From Tissierellia bacterium (GTDB lineage: Bacteria > Bacillota > Clostridia > Tissierellales > Tepidimicrobiaceae), in NCBI GenBank assembly GCA_012728595.1, contig JAAYEU010000106.1, forward strand, positions 1-32,937: a DNA stretch of 32,937 nt. Reading direction: 5' to 3'. Positions within the stretch are counted from its first letter, which is position 1. Each line of letters opens with the position of its first letter. Shown in pieces: positions 10,577 through 18,850 of the stretch. Made by a program: the position numbers and the translations under genes. The notes beneath the pieces were generated by a model. The model was not told the origin of the DNA and searched no databases. It was given only the letters and a program-made list of their open reading frames with translations.

Positions 10577-11287
10577 ATGAGTACTAGGGTTATAGTCATT
10601 AACAGGGATAAACTATTATTAAAGGGATTAAAATATAGCTTGGAACAGGATGGTTTTATTGTTGATGCAGCCTACACTGTTAGAGAAGCTAAAGATAAGA
10701 TTAAGAAAAAGGATTATGGTTTAGTATTACTGGACTTAGTACTTCCCGATGGAAATGGATTGAACTTGTGCCAAACCATAAGGGAAAATTCTCAAGTACC
10801 CATAATAGCTTTGACAGAAAAACAGGAGGATATAAATAAGATACTAGCTTTAGAATATGGTGCTGATGACTATATAACAAAACCCATCAATATATTGGTT
10901 TTAAAAGCCAAAATTAAAGCAATACTAAGAAGAGTAAATATGAAGAATTTTCAAATAGAGAAGCAAATTATCAAAGTAGATAATTTTACTATAAACACCC
11001 TAGGAAGAAGACTCATTAAAGGGGATGAAAGCATTTCTCTAACAGGAAAGGAATTTGACCTCTTTTATCTATTGGTTTCGAATCCTGGCAAAGTATTTAC
11101 CAGAGAAGAGCTATTAGAGGCCATTTGGGGCTATGAATACTTTGGAGATCTTAGAACGGTAGATGTTCATATAAGACGTCTCCGTGAAAAAATAGAGGAT
11201 GATTCTAGTAACTTACAATATATCCATACTAAATGGGGTGTAGGCTATTATTTCAAGAGCAAAAAAACCAGTGCTGCCATAGATTAA
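10577..11287 (+). CDS. OmpR/PhoB-family response regulator, orphan, with degenerate acidic pocket
   Basis: Receiver with LLDLVLPDGNG, ALTEKQ, DYITKPIN; winged helix DLRTVDVHIRRLREKIE; no histidine kinase in the window. Confidence 0.9.
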   Translation: MSTRVIVINRDKLLLKGLKYSLEQDGFIVDAAYTVREAKDKIKKKDYGLVLLDLVLPDGNGLNLCQTIRENSQVPIIALTEKQEDINKILALEYGADDYITKPINILVLKAKIKAILRRVNMKNFQIEKQIIKVDNFTINTLGRRLIKGDESISLTGKEFDLFYLLVSNPGKVFTREELLEAIWGYEYFGDLRTVDVHIRRLREKIEDDSSNLQYIHTKWGVGYYFKSKKTSAAID

Positions 11288-11343
11288 AATCGATAACTGG
11301 TTTACTTTTTATACCGTTCCTAGTGTAGGAGCGGAATTTTTTT
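11265..11343 (+). terminator. Terminator region after the response regulator (two hairpins)
   Basis: AAACCAGT...ACTGGTTT then CCGTTCCTA-gtg-TAGGAGCGG followed by T7. Confidence 0.75.
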
Positions 11344-11429
11344 AAGAGAAAGAAGCTTTTTCTTCTGCTAAAAATTTTTCGTAAAGGTTTAAACAAAAAA
11401 TAATATAATAAGGCTTAAAGGTGATTGTG

Positions 11430-12335
11430 ATGAAGAAGATACCTTTGATAATAGACTGCGATCCTGGCGTTGACGATGCCCTTGCAATTATTCTAGCTAA
11501 TTCTATAGAGGGAATCGATATAAAGGCCATTACCACAGTTTCTGGGAATGCAAGAATCGAATATACCACAAGAAATGCCCTACTAATAGCCGAACTATTG
11601 GATTTAGACTGTATTATAGCCAAAGGGGCAGAAGAACCCTTAGTAAAACCCTTATTAACCGGAACCAATATCCATGGTCATGATGGATTAGGTGGTTGTG
11701 TAAAGCTATTTCCCAATGAGATAAGAAAAAAATTATCTAAAGAAAATGCTGTAACGGTTATGAGAGATATATTAATTAATTCTGATGAGAAAATTTCTAT
11801 TGCAGCAGTAGGACCATTAACCAATATAGCCATGCTATTAAAAGTATATCCAGAGGTAAAGGAGAAAATAGAGCAAATAAGTGTAATGGGTGGAGCTATC
11901 GATAATGGCAATATTACAGCTTGTAGCGAATTTAACTTCTACGCAGACCCAGAAGCAGCAAGCATTGTGTTTAACAGTGGGGTTCCTTTGATAATGGCTG
12001 GCCTTAATCTAACTAATAATGCTACATTAACAGAAGAGGAATTGAAAGAGATGAAGGCCATTAAAACTAGATTAGCCGATATAGCAGTTCAGATGACTAG
12101 TGGCTACATTTCCAAAGATGCTGCAATACACGACCCTTGCGCCATCTTGGCTATTAGCAATCCAGAAATATTTGAATATAAAGACCTATATATCCAAATC
12201 GATACCCGAGATGGTATTACTCGAGGTATGAGCTATGCAGATTATAGGAAGAATTATAAATCAAATTGCAAGGTGTTGACTAAATTGGATGTTGACAAGT
12301 TCAGAAACTTTATGGTAAGAAGCCTAAGGGTATAA
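11430..12335 (+). CDS. Inosine/uridine-preferring nucleoside hydrolase
   Basis: PLIIDCDPGVDDALAIILA; HGHDGLGG; AVGPLTNIAMLL; VMGGAIDNGNITACSEFNFYADPEAA. Confidence 0.95.
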   Translation: MKKIPLIIDCDPGVDDALAIILANSIEGIDIKAITTVSGNARIEYTTRNALLIAELLDLDCIIAKGAEEPLVKPLLTGTNIHGHDGLGGCVKLFPNEIRKKLSKENAVTVMRDILINSDEKISIAAVGPLTNIAMLLKVYPEVKEKIEQISVMGGAIDNGNITACSEFNFYADPEAASIVFNSGVPLIMAGLNLTNNATLTEEELKEMKAIKTRLADIAVQMTSGYISKDAAIHDPCAILAISNPEIFEYKDLYIQIDTRDGITRGMSYADYRKNYKSNCKVLTKLDVDKFRNFMVRSLRV

Positions 12336-12635
12336 GAGATAGGAATTACTCATTGAGAAAATAGTGGAATGCGATTTTAAACCGCTTTTTATGTGGGCTT
12401 TATATTTAGTAGATAATTCTTGTTTTTCTTTATCATGTATAATAGAATAAACATAAACGATATAAAAAGTGTTAACAAACAAGAAGCTTATTAGAATATA
12501 AGGTTTTTTATACATTAGTATTAGATATTAAAGCTAAATAGGATAAGAAGGAAGGCTTTATATGGGGTCATATTAGACTTATACAGGGTTCTATCCTTAT
12601 TGTTTTGATATAGTCTAGTATTGGGAGGGACAAAT

Positions 12636-14126
12636 ATGGATACTAGATTATCTGATTATATGGTATCAGATAAAAGGACGGCTTATAAGGAATATGATAT
12701 GATGCTTATCTGTTTAGAAAGGATTATCCAAAATCTTGATGAGGGAGTAATTTTAACGGATAAAAATGGAAAAATTCTTATCTACAACAAAGCCATGGAA
12801 GAATTGGAGAAGAGGAAGGCTTCCGATATGATTGGAAAATATATATGGGAGGCCTATGAATATTATGACAAGGATAAATCGGAACATATGAGAGTCTTAA
12901 AAAGCGGACAAGCTATAGTCAAAAGATATAAAGCCCATGCTTATAATGACGACAGGCCTGTTTATAAGCTATATAGCACCTTCCCAATAGAAGTTGATGG
13001 AGAGATAATCGGAGTTTATTCGGTAAGTAAAAATGAAACAAGGTTACAGTTTCTCTTATCAGAAATAACTGAGATGAAAAATGAACTATTCAAACAAAAG
13101 GCCCTAAAACCTGACCAGGTCAATTCTAATGGTACAAAATTTACTTTTGCAGATATCATAGGCTCTAGCAAGGTGATGAAAAAACTAATAGAAGAAGCCC
13201 AAGCAGTTGCTTGGTTGGACAATACCATTTTATTAGTAGGGGATACTGGAACGGGAAAGGAAGTTTTTGCTCAAAGCATCCATAACTATGGCAATAGGAG
13301 TTCTGAACCCTTTGTGGCAATAAACTGTGCATCAATTCCAGAAAATCTCCTAGAAAGCACCCTATTTGGAACGGTTAAAGGAGCTTATACCGGAGCTGTG
13401 GATTCACCTGGATTAATTGAAGAGGCAGGCTGTGGTACTTTATTTTTAGACGAGATACACAATATGCCTGTAAATATGCAAGCAAAATTATTAAGGGCTT
13501 TACAGGAAAAGACCGTAAGAAGGATTGGAGGAAGTGAGAATTATCCAGTTAGATGCAGAATAATCAGCGCTGTAAATGAGGATCCGTTTGAATTAATTCA
13601 AAAAGAACAACTAAGGCAGGACCTATATTATAGAATAGCCGGATACTCCTTATATATCCCCCTCCTTATAGAAAGGGAAAACGATATGTTTGAACTAGCC
13701 CAATATTTTATCAAGAAAAACAATCTAGTATTAAACAAAAATGTATCCCATATTACGGATAAGTTAAAAAGGCTTATGGCAAATTACAGTTGGCCAGGAA
13801 ATGTAAGGGAGCTAGAACACTTTGTTGAAAGTATAATGATTAGAACCAACGAGAACGATCGATATTTAAGGGCTAGAAATGCCCCTAAATATTTAATAGA
13901 TATGATGAAGGCCAATCGTGGAAATTATTACGAACTTAAAGATAGTTCAAATTCAACATTGGATGAAAAACTTGACCGTATAGAGAAAAAATTGATCCTA
14001 GAAGCTTTAGATAATAATTTATGGAATGTAACAAGGAGCGCTAAGGAATTAGGAATTACAAGGCAGAGTTTAATATATAGGATGAGAAAACTGGGTATAA
14101 AGAGAAAGAAAAGTTTAGAAGGATAA
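12636..14126 (+). CDS. Sigma54-interacting transcriptional regulator (PAS-AAA+-Fis, RocR/PrdR-like), predicted hut activator
   Basis: PAS domain; GDTGTGKEVFAQSIH; KGAYTGA (GAFTGA variant); WPGNVRELEH; C-terminal Fis-type HTH. RBS GGAGGG upstream of ATG 12636. Confidence 0.92.
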   Translation: MDTRLSDYMVSDKRTAYKEYDMMLICLERIIQNLDEGVILTDKNGKILIYNKAMEELEKRKASDMIGKYIWEAYEYYDKDKSEHMRVLKSGQAIVKRYKAHAYNDDRPVYKLYSTFPIEVDGEIIGVYSVSKNETRLQFLLSEITEMKNELFKQKALKPDQVNSNGTKFTFADIIGSSKVMKKLIEEAQAVAWLDNTILLVGDTGTGKEVFAQSIHNYGNRSSEPFVAINCASIPENLLESTLFGTVKGAYTGAVDSPGLIEEAGCGTLFLDEIHNMPVNMQAKLLRALQEKTVRRIGGSENYPVRCRIISAVNEDPFELIQKEQLRQDLYYRIAGYSLYIPLLIERENDMFELAQYFIKKNNLVLNKNVSHITDKLKRLMANYSWPGNVRELEHFVESIMIRTNENDRYLRARNAPKYLIDMMKANRGNYYELKDSSNSTLDEKLDRIEKKLILEALDNNLWNVTRSAKELGITRQSLIYRMRKLGIKRKKSLEG

Positions 14127-14214
14127 GTGTTTGAAAATAAAACATAGTGCTTGAAAATAAACTGCAAATCAAGCTGTAATTTATATAATATGTTTTATTT
14201 TCAAACACTTTTTT
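14125..14214 (+). promoter_or_regulatory. 22-bp perfect inverted repeat with an extra direct copy of one arm; candidate UAS cluster for hutU and/or terminator
   Basis: AAGTGTTTGAAAATAAAACATA (14125-14146) vs TATGTTTTATTTTCAAACACTT (14189-14210), then T-run; GTGCTTGAAAATAAAC direct copy at 14147-14162. Confidence 0.75.
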
Positions 14215-14278
14215 AACAATTAAATGAATAAGTTGATATTAAATGTGTTAAATATGGGCTTTTCAACTTGCATTAAGC

Positions 14279-14294
14279 TGGCATAGAAATTGCA
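14279..14294 (+). promoter_or_regulatory. Sigma54 (-24/-12) promoter upstream of hutU
   Basis: TGGCATAGAAATTGCA, GG-N10-GC spacing, 63 bp before the hutU ATG. Confidence 0.85.
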
Positions 14295-14356
14295 TTTATA
14301 TTAATTAGAAGCCATTAATAAAATATTCTTAATGATTAAAGACAGGAGGTAATAGA

Positions 14357-16390
14357 ATGATTGACAATAAAATGATTTCTGAAGCCATGACCATTAAACT
14401 GGATGAAATATTTGATGAATTACCCCCTATGCCTAAATTCCAAGAAGGAATTAGAAGGGCTCCAAAAAGGGAGTTCACTCTATCCAAAAAGGAGACCGAA
14501 ATCGCTTTAAAGAATGCCTTAAGATATGTTCCAGAAAAATGGCATGAAGAATTGGCCCCGGAATTTTTAGATGAACTGTTAACCTATGGTAGAATTTATG
14601 GCTATAGATTTAGACCTGAAGGTAGAATCTATGGAAAACCTATTGATGAATATAAAGGAAAATGCATAGAAGGAAAAGCTTTTCAGGTTATGATAGACAA
14701 CAATCTAGATTTTGAAGTAGCCCTTTATCCATATGAGTTGGTAACCTATGGGGAAACAGGGCAGGTATGCCAAAACTGGATGCAATATCAGCTTATTAAA
14801 CGGTATTTAGAGGAGCTAACTGAAAACCAAACCCTAGTAGTTGCATCAGGGCATCCATTAGGATTATTTAATTCTACACCTAATAGTCCAAGGGTAATAA
14901 TAACTAACGCCTTAATGGTAGGAATGTTTGATGACCAAGACCACTGGAATAAGGCTCAAGCCATGGGAGTAGCCAACTATGGACAGATGACTGCAGGAGG
15001 TTGGATGTACATTGGACCTCAAGGAATCGTCCATGGAACATATAACACCATTCTAAATGCTGGAAGAAAAGAATTAGGAATAAAAGAGGACCTAAGAGGC
15101 CATCTATTTGTAAGCTCAGGTTTAGGTGGTATGAGCGGAGCTCAAGGAAAAGCAACAAAGATAGCTAAAGGGGTTGCCATAATAGCAGAAGTAGACTATT
15201 CTAGAATACAAACTAGACTAGACCAGGGCTGGATAGACGTTTCAGTAGACGATATCGAAAAGGCCTTCAATTTAGCAAAAGAATATATGGATAAAAAGGA
15301 AAGCATAGCAATAGCATACCATGGAAATATAGTGGATTTACTAGAATATGCAGTCAATAACAATGTAAAGATAGACCTACTATCAGACCAGACTTCATGT
15401 CATGCACCCTATGATGGAGGATATTGTCCACAAGGGCTAACTTTCGAAGAAAGAACTGAAATGTTAAATAATAATAAAGAAAAATTCAAGGAATTGGTAG
15501 ATAAATCATTAGTCAAGCATTTTGGATTGATTAAGGAATTGGTAGACAGAGGAACCTATTTCTTCGATTATGGTAACAGCTTCATGAAAGCGGTATTCGA
15601 TGCAGGAGCGAAGGAAATAGCTAAGAACGGAAAAGATGAAAGCGAAGGATTTATATTCCCATCCTATGTAGAAGATATAATGGGACCAATGCTATTCGAT
15701 TATGGTTATGGACCTTTTAGGTGGGTATGCTTAAGTGGCAAAAAAGAAGATTTAATTAAGACTGACAAGGCAGCCATGGAATGCATAGACCCAGAGAGAA
15801 GATTTCAAGATAGGGACAATTGGATATGGATTAGAGATGCAGAGGAAAATAAGCTAGTAGTTGGAACCCAAGCAAGAATACTTTATCAAGATGCATTAGG
15901 AAGACTGAAAATTGCACTAAAATTCAATGAGATGGTTAGAAATGGTGAAATAGGTCCTGTAATGTTGGGAAGAGACCACCATGATACAGGAGGAACCGAT
16001 TCACCCTTTAGGGAGACAGCCAACATCTATGATGGAAGCAATATAATGGCCGATATGGCAACCCACTGTTTTGCAGGTAATGCAGCTAGAGGCATGAGCT
16101 TAGTTGCCCTTCACAATGGTGGAGGAGTAGGAATAGGTAAATCGATAAATGGTGGATTTGGAATGGTATTAGATGGAAGTGAGAGAGTAGATAACATATT
16201 AAAGACTGCTATGCCTTGGGATGTAATGGTTGGTGTTGCAAGAAGGTCCTGGGCAAGAAATGAAAACTCAATAGAAACTGTAATAGAATACAATAAGCAG
16301 TTTAAGGATACAGATCATATAACCATTCCATATATAGCTGATGATGAGCTGGTTAAGAGGTTAGTAGATGAAAAATATGAAAACAGATAA
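14357..16390 (+). CDS. hutU: Urocanate hydratase, long form (677 aa)
   Basis: SSGLGGMSGAQGKA; DQTSCHAPYDGGYCPQGLT; LGRDHHDTGGTDSPFRET; ALHNGGGVGIGKSINGGFG. Confidence 0.96.
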   Translation: MIDNKMISEAMTIKLDEIFDELPPMPKFQEGIRRAPKREFTLSKKETEIALKNALRYVPEKWHEELAPEFLDELLTYGRIYGYRFRPEGRIYGKPIDEYKGKCIEGKAFQVMIDNNLDFEVALYPYELVTYGETGQVCQNWMQYQLIKRYLEELTENQTLVVASGHPLGLFNSTPNSPRVIITNALMVGMFDDQDHWNKAQAMGVANYGQMTAGGWMYIGPQGIVHGTYNTILNAGRKELGIKEDLRGHLFVSSGLGGMSGAQGKATKIAKGVAIIAEVDYSRIQTRLDQGWIDVSVDDIEKAFNLAKEYMDKKESIAIAYHGNIVDLLEYAVNNNVKIDLLSDQTSCHAPYDGGYCPQGLTFEERTEMLNNNKEKFKELVDKSLVKHFGLIKELVDRGTYFFDYGNSFMKAVFDAGAKEIAKNGKDESEGFIFPSYVEDIMGPMLFDYGYGPFRWVCLSGKKEDLIKTDKAAMECIDPERRFQDRDNWIWIRDAEENKLVVGTQARILYQDALGRLKIALKFNEMVRNGEIGPVMLGRDHHDTGGTDSPFRETANIYDGSNIMADMATHCFAGNAARGMSLVALHNGGGVGIGKSINGGFGMVLDGSERVDNILKTAMPWDVMVGVARRSWARNENSIETVIEYNKQFKDTDHITIPYIADDELVKRLVDEKYENR

Positions 16391-16405
16391 GGAAAGGGGA
16401 TATTG

Positions 16406-17302
16406 ATGGCAAGATTAGTTCAATGTGTACCAAATTTTAGTGAAGGTAGAAACAAGGAAGTAGTAGAAAAAATAGTAGATGAAATTAGGAAAGTAGAAGG
16501 AGTAAAATTATTGGATTACTCAATGGATAAAGATCATAATAGAAGCGTAGTAACCTTTGTAGGAGAACCAGAAAAGGTTGTGGAAGCAGCCTTCAATTCA
16601 ACTAAAGTAGCAGCTGAACTAATAGATATGTCAAAACATACTGGAGGGCATCCTAGAATGGGAGCAACAGATGTTATACCTTTAATACCAATATCTGATG
16701 TAACGGTAGAAGAATGTATAGAGTATTCCAAGCAATTGGGTAAGAGAATAGGGGAAAAACTGAATATACCAGTATTCTTATACGAACAATCTGCCACAGC
16801 AAAACATAGGGAAAACCTTGCAGACATAAGACGGGGCCAATACGAAGGAATGAAGGAGAAATTAAAAGAAGAAGAGTGGAAACCAGATTATGGTCCAGCA
16901 GAATTAAATGTCAAAGCAGGCGTTACAGCAGTAGGAACAAGACCTCCACTAATTGCCTTCAATGTAAACTTAGGAACAGATAATGTAGAAATAGCTAAAA
17001 AAATAGCTAAAGTGGTAAGGGCTAGGACTGGAGGATTCACCTATTGTAAAGCTATTGGCCTTGAGATTAAGGAAAGAGGTATAGTCCAAGTATCTATGAA
17101 CATGGTAGATTACACTAAGACCTCCCTATTTAGAGTATTCGATACAATAGAAAGAGAAGCTAGGCGATATGGAGTAAATGTTATAGGAAGTGAAATAATA
17201 GGGCTTGTGCCTATGCAGGCCTTGGTAGATGTAGCAGAATACTATTTAAGATTAGAAGATTTCAGCTCGGACCAGATACTTGAAAAGAAGATATTCGAAT
17301 AG
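16406..17302 (+). CDS. ftcD: Glutamate formimidoyltransferase (formiminotransferase domain only)
   Basis: ARLVQCVPNFSEGRNKEVVEKI; KHTGGHPRMGATDVIPLIP; VTAVGTRPPLIAFNVNL. Confidence 0.95.
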   Translation: MARLVQCVPNFSEGRNKEVVEKIVDEIRKVEGVKLLDYSMDKDHNRSVVTFVGEPEKVVEAAFNSTKVAAELIDMSKHTGGHPRMGATDVIPLIPISDVTVEECIEYSKQLGKRIGEKLNIPVFLYEQSATAKHRENLADIRRGQYEGMKEKLKEEEWKPDYGPAELNVKAGVTAVGTRPPLIAFNVNLGTDNVEIAKKIAKVVRARTGGFTYCKAIGLEIKERGIVQVSMNMVDYTKTSLFRVFDTIEREARRYGVNVIGSEIIGLVPMQALVDVAEYYLRLEDFSSDQILEKKIFE

Positions 17303-17310
17303 GTGATAAT

Positions 17311-18570
17311 ATGAAAGCCGATATTGTTATAAAAAATATAGATAAACTGTATACCCTAAAAGGGGCAAACAGAGCAAGGGTAAAAGAGGAGATGAAAGAG
17401 GTAGGCCTAATAGAAAACGGAACTCTAGCAATAGAGAAAGACCGGATAATTTATGTGGGAGAAGGAGACTTACCAGCTGATATAGAAATAGACCATAACA
17501 CCCTTGTTATAGATGGAAGAGGAAAGACTGCAACTCCGGGACTGGTGGACTCCCACACCCACCTGGTCCACGGGGGATCCCGTGAGAATGAACTAGCTAT
17601 GAAACTAAAAGGAGTAAAATACTTAGATATACTTGAAGCAGGTGGAGGCATCCATAGCACAGTTAATGCCACTAAGAATGCTAGCTTTGATGAACTTTAT
17701 AATAAAGCCAAAAAGAGCCTAGATATTATGCTATCCTTTGGAGTTACAACTGTAGAGGCTAAAAGTGGTTATGGATTAGACGATTTTGAAACCGAAATAA
17801 AGCAATTGGAAGTAGCTAAAAAATTAAACGAAGACCACCCTGTGGATATAGTTTCCACTTTTATGGGTGCCCACGCTATCCCGCCTAAATATAAAGATGA
17901 ACCAGAAAAGTTTATCCAGATGATAATAAATGAGATGATTCCACAGGTAGCGGAAAGAAAACTAGCCAAGTTCAACGATGTCTTTTGTGAAAAAGGAGTA
18001 TTCTCAATAGAAGAATCTAAAGAAATTTTAGAAGCAGGATTGAAACATGGTTTACTGCCTAAAATCCATGCAGATGAAATTGAACCCTTAGGGGGGGCAG
18101 AATTAGCAGCAGAAGTAGGCTGTATTTCAGCCGATCACTTGGTAGCTGCTAGTGAAAAAGGGATAGAGATGATGGCAGAAAAAGGAGTAGTGGCTAATTT
18201 ACTACCAGCAACTTCTTTTAATCTTCAATCTGGCAAGTATGCTAAGGCAAGAACTATGATAGAAAAAGGGGTACCGGTAGCCTTATCCACAGACTATAAC
18301 CCAGGAAGCTGCCCTACAGAAAATTTACAGCTTGTAATGAGTTTTGCCTCATTAATATTTAGAATGACCCCGGAAGAGGTATTAACGGCTGTAACTATAA
18401 ATGGAGCAGCTGGATTAGATCTGGCTGATGAAATCGGATCCATTGAAGTAGGTAAAAAAGCTGATATAGTACTATTCGATGCTCCAAATTTAGAGTATAT
18501 AATCTACCACTTTGGAATCAATCACACCGCTAAGGTTATAAAAGCAGGAAAGCTGGCTTTTGAAAATTAG
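17311..18570 (+). CDS. hutI: Imidazolonepropionase
   Basis: TPGLVDSHTHLVHGGSRENEL; EAKSGYGLD; THADEIEPLGGAELA-like block; STDYNPGSCPTENLQLVM. Confidence 0.97.
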   Translation: MKADIVIKNIDKLYTLKGANRARVKEEMKEVGLIENGTLAIEKDRIIYVGEGDLPADIEIDHNTLVIDGRGKTATPGLVDSHTHLVHGGSRENELAMKLKGVKYLDILEAGGGIHSTVNATKNASFDELYNKAKKSLDIMLSFGVTTVEAKSGYGLDDFETEIKQLEVAKKLNEDHPVDIVSTFMGAHAIPPKYKDEPEKFIQMIINEMIPQVAERKLAKFNDVFCEKGVFSIEESKEILEAGLKHGLLPKIHADEIEPLGGAELAAEVGCISADHLVAASEKGIEMMAEKGVVANLLPATSFNLQSGKYAKARTMIEKGVPVALSTDYNPGSCPTENLQLVMSFASLIFRMTPEEVLTAVTINGAAGLDLADEIGSIEVGKKADIVLFDAPNLEYIIYHFGINHTAKVIKAGKLAFEN

Positions 18571-18578
18571 GCTTGATA

Positions 18579-18621
18579 ATGTGTTGTATTTTCAATCGTA
18601 ACGATTGAAAATGCAACACAT
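18579..18621. promoter_or_regulatory. ~20-bp hairpin/dyad after hutI; candidate UAS for hutH
   Basis: ATGTGTTGTATTTTCAATCG-TAA-CGATTGAAAATGCAACACAT, one T/G wobble; no T-run; half-site matches the hutU dyad. Confidence 0.7.
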
Positions 18622-18752
18622 CAAATAGGACTAAAGTCGGTATATTTTTTGATATTTTACTGAATCAAACGAAGTGATTTATAATCAAACACTCTCATGG
18701 GATTAAAATAACGATTAACCTTCTAAAGCTACCATTTAAGCCAATTAATAGT

Positions 18753-18768
18753 TGGTATATAATTTGCA
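18753..18768 (+). promoter_or_regulatory. Sigma54 (-24/-12) promoter upstream of hutH
   Basis: TGGTATATAATTTGCA, GG-N10-GC spacing, 83 bp before the ATG. Confidence 0.8.
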
Positions 18769-18850
18769 TTGTCACTATATTGGCAATTGTCAGAAAATTA
18801 TTCTGAGAAATAAGGAATCATGGATAGATTTACTATGAGGAGGCGAAAAA

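Noticed and set aside
12336-12635. About 300-nt gap before the first EBP gene, considered as a possible riboswitch/T-box
   Set aside because: No T-box, HutP-like or known riboswitch core recognised; only a plausible sigmaA promoter and weak hairpins are visible.
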